Source: Atherix ibis
Taxonomy: Eukaryota; Arthropoda; Insecta; Diptera; Athericidae
Length of the DNA: 64,000 nt
Direction: 5' to 3'
NCBI GenBank assembly: GCA_958298945.1
Contig: OY282606.1
Coordinates: forward strand, 87,365,696-87,429,695
Shown here: positions 35,895 through 47,920 of the stretch, in pieces
Position numbering within the stretch: position 1 is the stretch's first letter
Layout: each line of letters opens with the position of its first letter
Notes under the pieces: model-generated
The model's input: the letters and a program-made list of their open reading frames with translations, nothing else
What the model was told of the DNA's origin: nothing
The model's database searches: none
Position numbers and translations under genes: made by a program

Positions 35895-37020
35895 ATGTAT
35901 TCTTTCTCCCTAGCTGTTTCTCAAACAAAATAGCCATAAAAAAAGTATTACAATAAAATCTTTCTTTATACATAATAAAAACCTTTATAAATCCTTCGAG
36001 ATAAAAGGTATTTTGTTAAGATACACGATTGTCAGAATAATATCAATAAGATTAGTGAATTTTGCAGATTTATTTCTAAACAATATTACGTATTTATTTA
36101 TTTTTGTATTTTTTTTTCTTTTTTTTCTTCTTTTTGACAAGTTCTGTCTATAATGAAATAGAAAGCTTCGTAAATCTGTCAATTATACCCCATTTGACAA
36201 CCAATAAACAAAAGGGCATTTCATCTTAATGAGAAGATCACAATGGATAGATAGGCTCTGACCAAATTTCCTCACTTAATTGATTGGCAATGCCAATATC
36301 TTATATTCACAGCATTTGGTAAATTATATAAAGTTTATTATAGGCACATCAAAATATCTAAAATATATATTTATATGGCGTATATACGTACATATAAGTT
36401 GGATTTGAGCTTTGTGTGGAATTCATCTTGAATGTTTAGATAATGGCATGTTTAATGAGCGAATAGCCCAACTTATTTGTTTACGATAAAATCGATTGAA
36501 AACCACACTTCGATAATGTTTGGTGTTGTTATGATTAAGCATATTATTGTATTTTTTTTTGCTTCTTTTCCTTTTAATATAACCCCCCCCGCCGCCTCAC
36601 CCTACTCGTAAATACATATATAGTATGTATCTATGCTTATATGTACCATCATTCAGTGAAGAAAATTTGTCTAAAAGGCTTGGTTTTATTCAGCATAACC
36701 AAAGTGCCTGTTTCTATTATCTTATATATGTTAATAGAAATTTGGAATTTTTTCACTAGAACCTATCGTGATTGTTTCAAACATTTAGTTTGTATAAAAA
36801 TTCTTAATAAACGTATTATTGTATGTTTAATATTTGGAAAGGAATTTCTAACGAAAGTGATGAAAATACGGAATTGATAAAAGAATTCATGGTGAAGTCC
36901 ATTTATAATCATTGAAAATTATTCATAAGACCTCCCAAAAACTATTTAAAAGTGGAACTAGAAAAAAAGATATCATTAACTTATGTGGCAACTATTTTCA
37001 TAAAGCATACTAATACTTAT
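35895..37020. other. AT-rich non-coding stretch
   Basis: No gene was recognised. It includes a short C-rich run near 36583-36596. 36977-37028 is duplicated at 37621-37670. Confidence 0.55.
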
Positions 37021-37028
37021 GACTTAAG

Positions 37029-37365
37029 TGCAAAGTCCTACTACCACCAAATGGTGTATACTGAATTGTTTCAATTTATTTCTATAATACAAATACTGCA
37101 CCATCGCATACAAATAACCTCAAATCAATCAAATAAGCACATGTTCGTGTGTTGGGACATGCATTTTGGGAATTTGATAGCTAATTAATTTTGTTTTGGT
37201 ATCATTTGGATTGGTATTACGGTAGTCACTTAAAATCACAAAATATTTTTCACTCTACTTAAATGACAGAAAATTCGGAATCTAGTAGTTTTCGATGATT
37301 TTAAACCGCAAAATTAATATCATTCGTAAAGATTAGATTATTGTCCCCAAAAAAAACCATTTTTT
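37029..37365. repeat. segmental repeat, copy 2
   Basis: 37029-37180 matches 33904-34057. At 37181 it jumps, relative to copy 1, over about 170 bases into the ATTTGGATTGGTATTACGGT unit (37205 onward), and then follows the unit repeated at 39539-40205 to about 37365. Confidence 0.85.
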
Positions 37366-37369
37366 TTTT

Positions 37370-39400
37370 GCTTTTGAAACTATTTTTAAAAAATGCCAGT
37401 GTAAACAAACTATGTTTATAACTGGAACAGTATTTTTCCAGATATTCTATTAAATAATCCAATTCGTGTTTTTAAGGGGAAACATAAGGGAAAAGGTAGC
37501 ATTTCTTTAGTATAAGGGGAAACATTTTTTTTTTCAACAGGTTAAAATTCTTAAAACTTTCTACAAGAGTAGTGATTTTGTCGTAACTATTTTATTTAGA
37601 AAGAACAAAATTTTCATCATTAACTTATATGGCAACTATTTTCATAAAGCATACTAATACTTATGACTTAGTAGGAAATTCCTAAAATTCCATACAATCG
37701 AAATAATATATTTCTAAAAAAAATTTATTACCTAATATGTGACCGTGTTCGAATGTCTGCTTTGAAATTTTCCAAGTTGATTTTCAAAAATATGGTTTTT
37801 TCCAACAGATATTGATACAGCATAAACAGAGAAATCATTATCCTTATACCCGTAGTAAAAACTACGTTGGTATTGAGAGACAGTTTGAAGATACTCCTTA
37901 CTATGGGAATTCCATTTAAAAAATAAATTAACAAATATCTTTTATATGATTTCAAAAGTCCCGGCCATATGCTTTGAAATATTTTATTATTACTGAACTA
38001 GATGAGTTCTTATGTTAAGTACATTTGACACAAACCATGTGTCTTCAAATATCTTCAACAAATACCGGTCTAAACCGAATTTTATCTTCAAATTTTTAAT
38101 GACATTAATTAATGTTCGCAGACACTTTTTTTCAATGAGTTTATATTCAGATTGTGTGGAATATTTTATAGAGAACCGAATCCGTGTAGGTAGACAAATT
38201 GAAAATTCAAATCCCTAACTCTTCGCATTCCGATAATGAAATTACTATTCACGGTACGTCATCAGCTATGGTAGATTTAATAATATTACCTGCATATTTC
38301 GAGAGAAGACTGAATAGATTATACATAAACTGTCGATGACGGGTTGAGTGGACGAACTTTTAGTCCAAAAGACAAAAGTATGTGCATATATGAAAATGAG
38401 AAGACAACGAAAAATCCAACATTGAAAATGAATTTTAGACGTTTTTTTTTTACTTGTCTTTGAATCACAAAACTCCGCGCACAGAGTCCGTTTTGCTTCG
38501 TTAAATTTTCAATTCGAATCACGCATATCCGCGACAATAGTGTGCGCCTCTCTCCTCTCTGATCATTTTCAATTGAATTTCCGCGAAATTATACCCATTT
38601 TATGTGTAGATTGATTGACTGATGGTAGATTTGTATTAGAGGATCGGGAATTTATTCCGTCAGCATACTCAGTATAGTCGTTTATTTTCGACTAGAATCA
38701 ATAACTTTAACGAGAACCTTTCATTTCGACTTTATCTCCAACCAACCCAATTTGCATGCATGCCTTTGATTATACCACAGAAAATGTCAATGTGCTCGAT
38801 GGATGTACAGACAATTTTTAATTAGTTGTATTTGTAGTTCCACACCAAATATGCAAGTGCACATATTCCTTATATTGATATTGTTCACAAATACTTCTGC
38901 ACTATTTTGTCCATAGTCCACATCAAATTAATGTACAATCATGCAATAGAACAATGTGGAAGCGTCCGCATTTATTGCAGTTTCCAAATTCTTTTATGGC
39001 TATCCATGTGAGGGCAGTGTTTAGACCCATTTTGTCCGCGTCCAATTAAACTAGAGGTCAAATTCATTCAACGCCCGGATACCGTTGATTCATTCTGTTT
39101 GAACAAATCGACAATAATTCATCTTTATTAGTTGGTTCGTTTTTAACATAAAAAAAACTTTCCTATGAATTTTCCAAAATAATGTTGCTTAATCCAGAAT
39201 GCCACTTAATTTGGAAATTTGCTTTTTGAATAGGTCTCCTTCCATTGTGGAGCTGTTTAGGCCCAACCATACTGATTCCTAGTTCCATTTTTAATGTTTT
39301 CTAAAACAATCTACTATTATGCTTCAAAAATTTAACAATAACGTTCGACAAATTACATTAGGGAAACTGGTAATATCTACCCCCACCAAGAAATATGGAG
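37370..39400. other. non-coding stretch with a possible regulatory island
   Basis: No gene was recognised. Positions about 38220-39080 are less AT-rich, free of the window's repeats, and contain scattered words such as TAATTAG, TTTATGGC and TTTGCATGCATGC that resemble homeodomain or POU sites. This is compositional impression only. Confidence 0.4.
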
Positions 39401-39404
39401 TGTC

Positions 39405-40205
39405 GCCCAATGGTCTCATGCTCATGGCGCTACAAAATGACCTTTAGCTCTTGTCTCAGAGACCTTACATATAAAAAAACAAGCAAAGACTATATTATGA
39501 ATTACTTCATAAATCGAATAATTCTCAATTGGCAACTGAATTTTGTTTTGGTATGACATTTGGATTGGTATTACGGTAGTCACTTAAAATCACAAAATAT
39601 TTTTCACTCAACTTAAATAACAGAAAATTCTGAATCTAGTAGATTTCGATGATTTTAAACTACACAATTAATATTCTTCATGAAGATTAAATTATTGAGC
39701 AGTAATTGTTGTCACCAAAAAAATTTGTTTGTGGAATAATAAAAAAATTCATAAATTTCTATTCTAATTGTAATTGACAGCTCTAAAATATTAATTTTGT
39801 GTTGGTATGACATTTGGATTGGTATTATGGTAGTCACTTAAAATCACAAAATATTTTTCACCCAACTTAAATAATAGAAAATTGATTTTCGATGATTTTA
39901 AACTATAAAATTAATATTCTTGATTAATATTAGATTATTGGGCAGTAATTGTTGTCCCAAAAAAAAAATTATAAAGTTCTACTCTAGTTCTAATTGACAG
40001 CTCCAAAATATTAATTTTGTTTTTGTTATGACATTTGGATTGGTATTACGGTAGTCACTTAAAATCACAAAATATTTTTCACTCAACTTAAATAACAGAA
40101 AATTCTGAATCTAATAGTTTTCGATGATTTTAAACTATTCTTTATGAAAATTAAATTGTTGAGTCAAAATTATTGTCACCAAACATGTTTTTTTATGAAT
40201 AATAA
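39405..40205. repeat. tandem array of about 220-250 bp units (three units)
   Basis: Each unit starts with AATTTTG followed by ATGACATTTGGATTGGTATT and includes CACTTAAAATCACAAAATAT. Starts are near 39539, 39793 and 40013. The leader 39405-39538 matches 34095-34230. A single related unit is present at 37188-37365 and the start of one at 34230-34275. It has no coding capacity. Confidence 0.88.
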
Positions 40206-40209
40206 AACG

Positions 40210-41865
40210 ACCTTAAATTTTTGGTTATGGTCTTGAGAGTTGGTTTAGCTAAAAGGTATTTATGCCGAATTTTTGGACGCTACATAATGATAATTTTCAT
40301 AGTATTTAAATGACATAAAAATCAATAATAATACATGTGCTTATATTGAGTTTGTGCTCAAAAATCAATAAGATATCCGATAATAGAAAATTTCTGTTAC
40401 AAATCCATATAATATTCTTACAATCCGAAACTAAAACTGATCAGTCATGCGGACAATTGTGTTATATACCATCGTTGACCATTTTAAATTTCAACACACA
40501 ATTCTGAAATCCTAAATTGGATGTGCATTGACAAGATTATAGGATTAGTAATCCTTTTTACTCAATTAATTTTTATTCTCCGATCAGTTCTACGTAAGAT
40601 TTTCAACTTTCTAAGTATGAAGAAATAGTAAATAGGGAAAGAGATTGATAAATGGTTTGAAATTTTATCCAAAGCACGTACAATTTACTTATGAAAAGTT
40701 TCTCTCTTATTTTTGTATTCTTTATACGTTCACTTATAAAACAGGAAATATCAAATTTTTAAATATAAGATCCTTACTTTGAGTTATCCTAAAAATGTTC
40801 TTTTTCATTTTTTTTTCTTTACACTAATCGGAAGAGAATAAATTTTACCTAAAAGTAAGAATATATACAAACATTCTTATATAATTTATCATTGGTGGTA
40901 CTAGTACGTGACTATTAAAAAATTGGTAAAGTTTTAAATCGCAAACTGACTAAAATGAAAATTGGTAAACTTTTGCGGCATTTCTACTCTACCGACACAA
41001 TCGAATAAATTTCGTACTGTTTATCTGAGTGTATCCGTCACACTTGGAATCTTCTTAACCCAAAATTGATAGCGGAAAAGAAAATTTGCCTCTTTATCAG
41101 TAATCAATTCAGAAACGGATATTAAATTAAAACTTAAAAATTATTTCTAAATAAACACAAAAGTAAAGAAAAATAAAAAGAAACTGAAAGTAAAAATGAA
41201 ACTGTATGAAAACTTCCCCAAACTTGGGGAAAGCTTACGCAATACAACCGTCAATTTTTGTATGTTTAAACTTGTCACGCTCAGTTTAGAAATATTGAAA
41301 TCGCTAAAAAAAAATTTATTGCACATAAAAATTTATTTATAGACCATGTCGTGGAAAAAATATATAGTTTTATTTTCTCCAAAAAAAAACCCATACTTAA
41401 CTGATACTCACTCAGGAGGGTAGCCAATTTGGGGACGTATCATTTCGTAAATTCGACTGTTATATTTTTATACTTACCATTTTTACAAATAATATCATTG
41501 GTTGATTTACCTTGAATATCCTCTTTTCTATAAGGTTTATTTGACTTACCTGTAATTAAAAAAAAACAAAAATATATATCAATAAAAATAAACAATATGT
41601 GCGCTATTTATATGCAAAACGAGATCGTTTTAAAAAAATCTCTTCTGTTTGTTACATAATGTAACATAACACATACTTTATAACAAATAATTCGTAATAC
41701 TATAGCATTAACTAGAAAAAAAGGTATTTTTTTTGGTCATAATTGCAGGTGATATTTTATAGGTAATTCATGAATACTATTTGTTATTATTTTTATGGAT
41801 ACAATATAATTTTCAATAACATGACGTAATTATTATATTATATGACAAAGTACTGTACAATACAT
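40210..41865. other. AT-rich non-coding stretch
   Basis: No gene or repeat was recognised. Confidence 0.6.
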
Positions 41866-42257
41866 GTAATTTTTGATTATGCAGTTCGTAATCATTACGA
41901 AAACTGTCTTATCACAGTAGAGTAGTTCATGTCATTTTTGGTTATGCAGTTCGTAAGCATTTCGAAAACTCTCTTATCATAGTAGAGTAGTTCATGTAAT
42001 TTTTTGGTTATGCAGTTCGTAAACATTTCAAAAACTGTCTTATCGTAGTTCATGTAATTTTTTGGTTGTGCAGTTCGTAAACATTTCGAAAACTGTCTTA
42101 TCGTAGTAGAGTAATTCATGAAATTTTCGGTTATGCAGTTCGTAATCATTTTGTCGAAAACTGTTTTATCATAGTGGAGTAGTTCATGTAATTTTTGGTT
42201 ATGCAGTTCGTACTCATGATATTTTCGGACTGTTTTACCATAGCTGAGTAGTTCAGA
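41866..42257. repeat. 64-66 bp minisatellite, about 6 units
   Basis: Units run GGTTATGCAGTTCGTAATCA, then TTTCGAAAACTGTCTTATC, then AGTAGAGTAGTTCATGTAAT. One unit is shortened near 42045. The minus strand is open for 122 codons (41895-42263) and reads a degenerate repeat with NCITKKLHELL. However, unit lengths vary between 64 and 66 bases, so the frame drifts between units, and the open frame is best seen as a by-product of the array. Confidence 0.9.
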
Positions 42258-42519
42258 AATCAACTAATTCTCGAATATTCCTTGAATTTGTATTACTTTA
42301 GAATATAATCAGCATAGACATGATTAATATATCTAATGCCATATTGGATTATTTGTTAACTTATAAGTATTTGTTATATTTTAGAAAATTTCGTTACGAT
42401 AAATTTTATATATAATATTTGAATTCCAAATTTCACATGGTCGACAAGTGTAATATCATTCGAAGAATGTCATGTGATAAATTAGACCATCAACATGTGA
42501 TAAAGTTGCTATTAGAATA

Positions 42520-43326
42520 AAGGGTTATCTATTTCACGATTCGGAAAGTGCAGTCCTGTTATTTGACATTTGTGTAAAAGACCATCGACATCTAGGATGA
42601 CATTTGTTTAGCATAAGGTTTGCCACTTTACACTGTGGATCTTTTAACTACCTAAAAATTATAGAAAGTTCCCTAAAAAATGGTTATTTGGTAGGCTTAT
42701 AATTCTTGTATAAACTGAATATTCATAACTCACGCTAGAATTGAAGTGTGCGCATCATGGAACGATTAGAAGATACGCTGATCTCCAACTAGGAGGCTCA
42801 TTTCTCGCTCGTAATATACTTGCCGTACATGGGTCTCTAATAGTCCTTGAGTGTGAAGAAGCCATTATATCAGTGAAAAGTGACTGACCGTATGATCACC
42901 GACTTTTTTTGTTGAAAAATGTCATTAAAAAAATTTCAATTTGGTTCAAATGCGGTTTTCACGAATATAATGTCTTCTTCACAGTCAAAGACTATCAAAG
43001 CCTCATGTACGGCAATTATATTACGAGAGAGAAATGAGCCTCGTAATATATAAGTACGCGTCATTTTGAGATTTGGTGATGTTTAGTGCTCCACGAAAAA
43101 TTGTGTTTATGCAAAACAATCCCTAAACTTTACAGCATTTATAAAAGAAAATCTGATAAAAAAAAATCCCCAATTGGGCAGAAATTATAGCCTCAATTGG
43201 GCAGAAAAAATCATAAAGAATTACCTCAAAAGAATTGAGTTCTGCAAGAAATTTTTGGTGGGTATTTCAATTATGTTGTAAGGACTTAAATCAACAAATT
43301 ATACTTTACTAAGATAAAAATTGCAT
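42520..43326 (+). mobile_element. DD41D-derived fossil with internal inverted duplication
   Basis: The left end AAGGGTTATCTATTTCACGA begins at 42520 after TA and continues with CGGAAAGTGCAGTCCTG. The right end TTATACTTTACTAAGATAAA (about 43297-43316) is a poor match to the family's right repeat. The interior block at 42795-42890 (GGCTCATTTCTCGCTCGTAA, transposase DEAHFSL region and beyond) is present again in inverted orientation at 42965-43062. Further right, 43070-43250 is plus-strand C-terminal coding remnant ending WAEKIIKNYLKRIEFCK. All frames are broken. Confidence 0.75.
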
Positions 43327-43329
43327 AAA

Positions 43330-44270
43330 ATTCAGAATTCTAAACCCAATAACAAAAACTCAGTCCAATGATGGTCAAAACTTGGCTTAATTCTTTATTG
43401 AGAATTATTAAGATCTCATGTATTAATATAGTTAAAACGGATGTTCTAAAATAAATGAAAAAATATTCCACGATATGGTAGATAGCGGAAATTTCAACTT
43501 AATATAATTATTTCAAACTTTTAGAATAAACTTTCTAATAAAAATATGCTTACGAATACCATTCAACAATATAATAAAATTTTAAATTCTAGCTATCTAA
43601 AAAGATATTAGATAATTTAATTGAAAGAGCAAATGATCAAAATACATTCAACTCTTATATTATACATACTAAAAAAGTACATAGAAGCACAAATTTTTTG
43701 ATGATTTTTATTATTTTGGCCTTGTGTGATGGTCAAAATTTATTATCTGTAAAGTGGCCAATAAGAAATCATCAAGCGAATTGGAAAAGATTTTTTTTTC
43801 TTTCTTGTCTAATTGAAATATGAGAATGGCAACATATAAAAAAGTTTGTTTTAATAAGACGTAATATGGCTTTAAGGCCTCAACAAGCAATAATTACGAT
43901 TACTTATTTAATGATCTAATAAGTATTTTTATTTAATTTTTTTCTAAATAGAATTCTTTTCGTATTTACTCATTGAATGTGTTTTAAAGGAAAAATAATC
44001 AAGTTGATTTGTAATATTGAAATTAAGAGCATTTATTTCTTGTTTTAAATAGTTGAGGAGTGTCTTCTCATTGAAGGTTTTTTACATTAAAAAAATATCG
44101 AAAATATACTCTTTTTTAGATGTTAATTATAAAACAATTTCAATTTAAAATGAACTTTTTCATTATTATGATAAATATTTTCAAAACTACTATTTGGGAC
44201 TGTGAGAATTAATATTAAAAAAGATGAAATATTTTTTTTGAATAGCAATTTTTGAGAGAAAAAAAATAGT
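43330..44270. other. AT-rich non-coding stretch
   Basis: No gene or repeat was recognised. Confidence 0.6.
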
Positions 44271-44273
44271 ATA

Positions 44274-45575
44274 TTAAGAATTCCTGGATACGTGCGTCAG
44301 ATTTTCTACTTTTGTGTAGATTTTTTTATGTAGACATGACACCCACTGACATCTAGTTTTCGTAATAGAAATTTTTAGAATTCCAAAAACATAATTAATA
44401 TCCATTTTAACTCACTTATTGCAAACAAAAATACAATTTAAACACAACAACAGGCAATTTTTACTTTTTGTACAATCTTTTGATATGAGATGGCATTGTA
44501 TTTTAGGTTTATTATTTATTTTGTAAAAAATCAATCGCCTCAATTTAGTAGACTTTCGGAGAGTTTTAAAATACGCCATTCACCATGAAAGTGGTAGCAT
44601 ACCGAACTGCTTGCATAGTTTTGTTGTTTATAAAATTGTTATTTTGGCACTTATCAGAAAGTGCAAGTGAAAATGTGGTTTTTATAATTTTTGAAGTATT
44701 TACGAAAAAGTAAGTATTTTATAAACATATAGTTATAATGTTGATAACATTTAATAGAAAGTTTTTATTTCATAATTTGAAGTGTTTTATAAAGAGTTCC
44801 TGGTCAGTTCTGTAAGTTGACATCTTCATTTTCACTAGAGAAATTTACAAAAATTTAGTTAATAATGTGTTTTTAAATGGTTTTTAATGATTTATTTGGT
44901 CCAAAAAGTTATTAAAAAGTGAAAGGTTCGTCATTCAATAAATGTAAACAAATGTGATGTTGACAATTCAATGTTTACCAGAAAAAACTACAATAGTTCA
45001 GTACCGGCGTATATAAAGTGTATGTGTAAGAAAATTGAAGGAAATGTATTTTAATAGTGCAAGAAATACTCTAATTTCTGTAAATTCTTTACTAAATTGC
45101 GGTGTGTTTCTAATTTCAACATAATATCACATTCTTTCATTTAATTCATTTTGCATGTTTGTAATGGATTTTTATTTGTGCACATAATTCTTCTGTTTTG
45201 ATATAATCAAATAACTTACAATTTATATTTTTATATGCTCTTCCACTCTTTATAATTCTGTTTTAATAAATAATATATAAGTGAAATAAATAAATAATAT
45301 TTTTAAATAGAATACTGCGTTTTATTGCGAATTTCCAAAACTAATTCCATCAAACAACAAAATCCGCAATATTAAAAAAATCTTTTTGTTTAAGCATAAA
45401 TGACATCACATATGAAAAAGGGTTTTAAACGAACCGCTTCAATCACATACTAAAGTTTAAATTGGCCCCCAATGATTTACGTCGTTTCTGTTATTTTGCA
45501 TGTGGATGCGTTCTTACGAATTTATTGCCAACAAAATTTTGTGTAAAAGCCTATCCAGTTCTTCTATAATCTAAG
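44274..45575. mobile_element. non-autonomous DNA element, 8-bp TSD family, copy 3 (longest)
   Basis: The right tip CAGTTCTTCTATAATCTAAG ends at 45575 as in copies 1 and 2. The left tip is damaged (TTAAGAATTCCTGGATACG, a few bases deleted). The 5' 450 bases align with 3140-3560 and 7490-7980, and the 3' 165 bases with 8065-8244. Between them this copy has about 500 bases absent from copy 2. At 1302 bp it is the longest, yet no transposase-like frame is present. Because the left tip is eroded, the target duplication cannot be read. Confidence 0.75.
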
Positions 45576-45654
45576 TTATTAGCAGTGCCAAGAAGACGTG
45601 GTTTCTAGTGCTTTTTTTTATCTTGGCGAACAAAAAAAGGCACTCACTGACATT

Positions 45655-45915
45655 AGTTGAATAGGGGGAAGCATAGCGAAACCTTTTTTTTCGACCAAAA
45701 TTCGTTGAATTTTCTGAACTTTTCAAGGACTTCTTCATCAACTTTATTGCTAATCGACAGTCTGACCTCACAAGAACCCTTTTACTCGTTCACTGCTTCA
45801 CGGCCCTTCAAAAAAAAACTTTATTCCACCCAAAAACTTGTGTACTTGATAGGAAATGTTCGCCAGAGTCTCGTTGCAACTTTTCGTAAGTCACCAAACT
45901 TAAAATAGAATTTTA
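45655..45915 (-). pseudogene. mariner transposase N-terminal remnant
   Basis: The minus strand near 45895-45875 reads VTYEKLQ, then F.S.TQVFGWNK.F, the mariner DNA-binding region (T.E.L...YGE..LS..QVF.W.K.F). The nucleotide sequence GTTGCAACTTTTCGTAAGTC (about 45879) matches 51294-51313 and, inverted, 53158-53180. That makes three copies of the 5' part of one mariner family. Stops are present, and the catalytic domain is absent at this locus. Confidence 0.6.
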
Positions 45916-46640
45916 TGGCACATTGATACCCTAAAATTTGCTGTTCTTTATTTTCGTAATGTCTTACAAAAACACAATTTTACTTATTACACTCTATAGG
46001 GGTCTGTCAGTTATTAGACAAGCTTGTAACTTGTACAACACGTCTATGTGAACGGGAAGACCGCATCAATTTCGTTGCTTTTCTCTGGCACGCATTGTAT
46101 TTATTTAGAAGCAATCATCATTCAAAATGAGATGAAATTTTGGTAAAACCAAAAAAAAATATATTACTCGATATAAAATGATTGATTACTAATTAAGTTA
46201 TGATATTTTTATTAGGTTTCAATTTCAATAAAAATAAAAATATCTACAATAAGAAAAAGAGAAACAATTCGCCTATGAACAATTTTGTTGTATATTTTTT
46301 ACGAAAGACGAAGCCTTTAACACGATTACCGGAAGTACGTTCGTATATACTAAAATATTTATAACCGATAATAATGTGCGTGAAATAAGCAATTAATTCA
46401 TCATGAAATCAATTATTCTACATAGTTTGGTTTCGCGATGATCTGTTATTATTCATATTGTAGACATGTGGGCAAACCACATTGGCACGAACTGTTAACT
46501 CACATATTATTTTAAAAAAACTTTTTTCGATACACAGACACAGACATTAATAATTCAAGATTGTTTGTATTAATTGAGCAACATTAAAAAATTGTACGCC
46601 AAAGTTTATATCTAATATTAGTAAAATTTTATTTATTTAT
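45916..46640. other. non-coding flank of the intact element
   Basis: The first 150 bases may be the 5' untranslated end of the mariner fragment (partly similar to 51330-51420). The rest is AT-rich. Confidence 0.5.
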
Positions 46641-46644
46641 AATA

Positions 46645-46674
46645 GAGGGTTTCCGAATAAGAGTGATATGATTT
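46645..46674 (+). repeat. terminal inverted repeat, left
   Basis: 30-bp repeat starting GAGGGTTTCCGAATAAGAGT, preceded by the target TA (46643-46644). It matches the complement of 47921-47950 at 27 of 30 positions. Confidence 0.95.
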
Positions 46675-46750
46675 CTTTTTTTTTAAAAACACACTAATTG
46701 TTCAGGAAATTCAAATGTTTTTTATTTAATGTGAAGTACAATCGATACAA

Positions 46751-47836
46751 TTAAGTTCTGAATAAAACGTCATTCAAATGGCCTTCACAACTTCTTTTGT
46801 AGGAACGAATTCGATGAACCCAATTTTCGAGCACTTTTTCCACTAAATCGAGTCGTATGTCATGAATAGCACGTTCAATATTGACTTCTAAAGCTTGAAG
46901 AGAGTCTGGTTTATTGCTAAAGACCAATGACTTCAAATAACTCCAAAAGAAATAGTCTAATGGTGTTAAATCACAACTTCTTGGAGGCCATTCAATGTCA
47001 CAATTTCTTGAAATAATCGAATCTCCAAACTTTTCTCGCAATAATTCGGTTGTTGCACATGCTGCGTGGCACGTAGCTCCGTCTTGTTGGAACCAGATGT
47101 TGTCAAGATCAATTTCTTCCAATTTCGGCAATAAAAAGTGGGTTATCATCCATCTATACCGCTCTCCATTGACAGTAACGGTGTTACCAGCTTCATTTCG
47201 AAAGAAGTACGGACCGATGATTCCACCAGACCAAAAACCACACCAAACTGTCAATTTAGGTGAATGTGATGGGGGTTCATGAATAATTTGTGGATTTTCT
47301 TCGCACCAGAATCGACAGTTTTGTTTATTTACCGCACCACTCAGATGAAAGTGAGCCTCATCGGAGAAAATGATTTTCTTAAAAAAAACGTTATCGCTTT
47401 CAAATTGTTCCAAGACAAAATCAGCAAATTCACGACGTTTACGATGGTCCAATGGCTTCAGTTCTTGAGTGATAACAATTTTATACGGATGCAAGCCCAA
47501 ATCCTTTCTCAAAATCCGCCAGGTTTTGGTTTGAGACAGTCCCAATTCTTGAGAACGTCTTGGAATCGACAAATTGCGGTCTTCAGCAACACTTGCCTGA
47601 ACGGCAGTAATATTTTCATTACTTCGAGCGGTTCTTTGTCTTATTGGCACTTGAACATTATGTAAAGAAAATGTACGCTCGAAATTTTTAACAATTTGAC
47701 GAATAGCGAGCACAGTTGGACGATTATTGCGACCATAAAATGGCAAAAGCGCACGAAAAGTTGCAATTGGAGAATGATTATTTTGATAATAAAATTGAAT
47801 AATTTGTAAACGTTGTTTTTGCGTATATCTCTCCAT
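46751..47836 (-). CDS. DD41D mariner-like transposase, intact
   Basis: This 361-residue protein should bind the element's terminal repeats in the nucleus and carry out cut-and-paste transposition into TA. Residues about 1-55 form a first helix-turn-helix (RYTQKQRLQIIQFYYQNN, DUF4817-like), and about 75-112 a second (SQELGLSQTKTWRILRKDLG). A basic linker HRKRREF (131-137) follows. The catalytic domain has D159 in FSDEAHFHLSG, D252 in WFQQDGATCH and D294 in CDLTPLDYFFW, with 41 residues between the last two, diagnostic of the DD41D group (Ceratitis rosa type). The C-terminus ends NDVLFRT. The ATG at 47834-47836 is the first in frame and aligns with the N-terminus of the fossil at 35762. There is no frameshift or internal stop, and all catalytic residues are present. 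It could also act on non-autonomous copies carrying the same ends, though none with closely matching ends was seen here. Confidence 0.97.
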   Translation of the reverse strand: MERYTQKQRLQIIQFYYQNNHSPIATFRALLPFYGRNNRPTVLAIRQIVKNFERTFSLHNVQVPIRQRTARSNENITAVQASVAEDRNLSIPRRSQELGLSQTKTWRILRKDLGLHPYKIVITQELKPLDHRKRREFADFVLEQFESDNVFFKKIIFSDEAHFHLSGAVNKQNCRFWCEENPQIIHEPPSHSPKLTVWCGFWSGGIIGPYFFRNEAGNTVTVNGERYRWMITHFLLPKLEEIDLDNIWFQQDGATCHAACATTELLREKFGDSIISRNCDIEWPPRSCDLTPLDYFFWSYLKSLVFSNKPDSLQALEVNIERAIHDIRLDLVEKVLENWVHRIRSYKRSCEGHLNDVLFRT

Positions 47837-47920
47837 GATGAAATTGTAAACATTACTGAATACAATGACAAAAAAAATGACAGATCATAACATATTACAA
47901 ATGGCCGAAACTACACTTAG

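Noticed and set aside
41895..42263. 122-codon minus-strand frame with repeated NCITKKLHELL-like motifs as a repeat protein
   Set aside because: Unit lengths of 64-66 bases shift the frame between units, so the periodic protein is a by-product of the minisatellite.
46995..47665. Plus-strand open frames at 46995-47282 and 47279-47665
   Set aside because: They are antisense shadows of the intact transposase gene on the minus strand.
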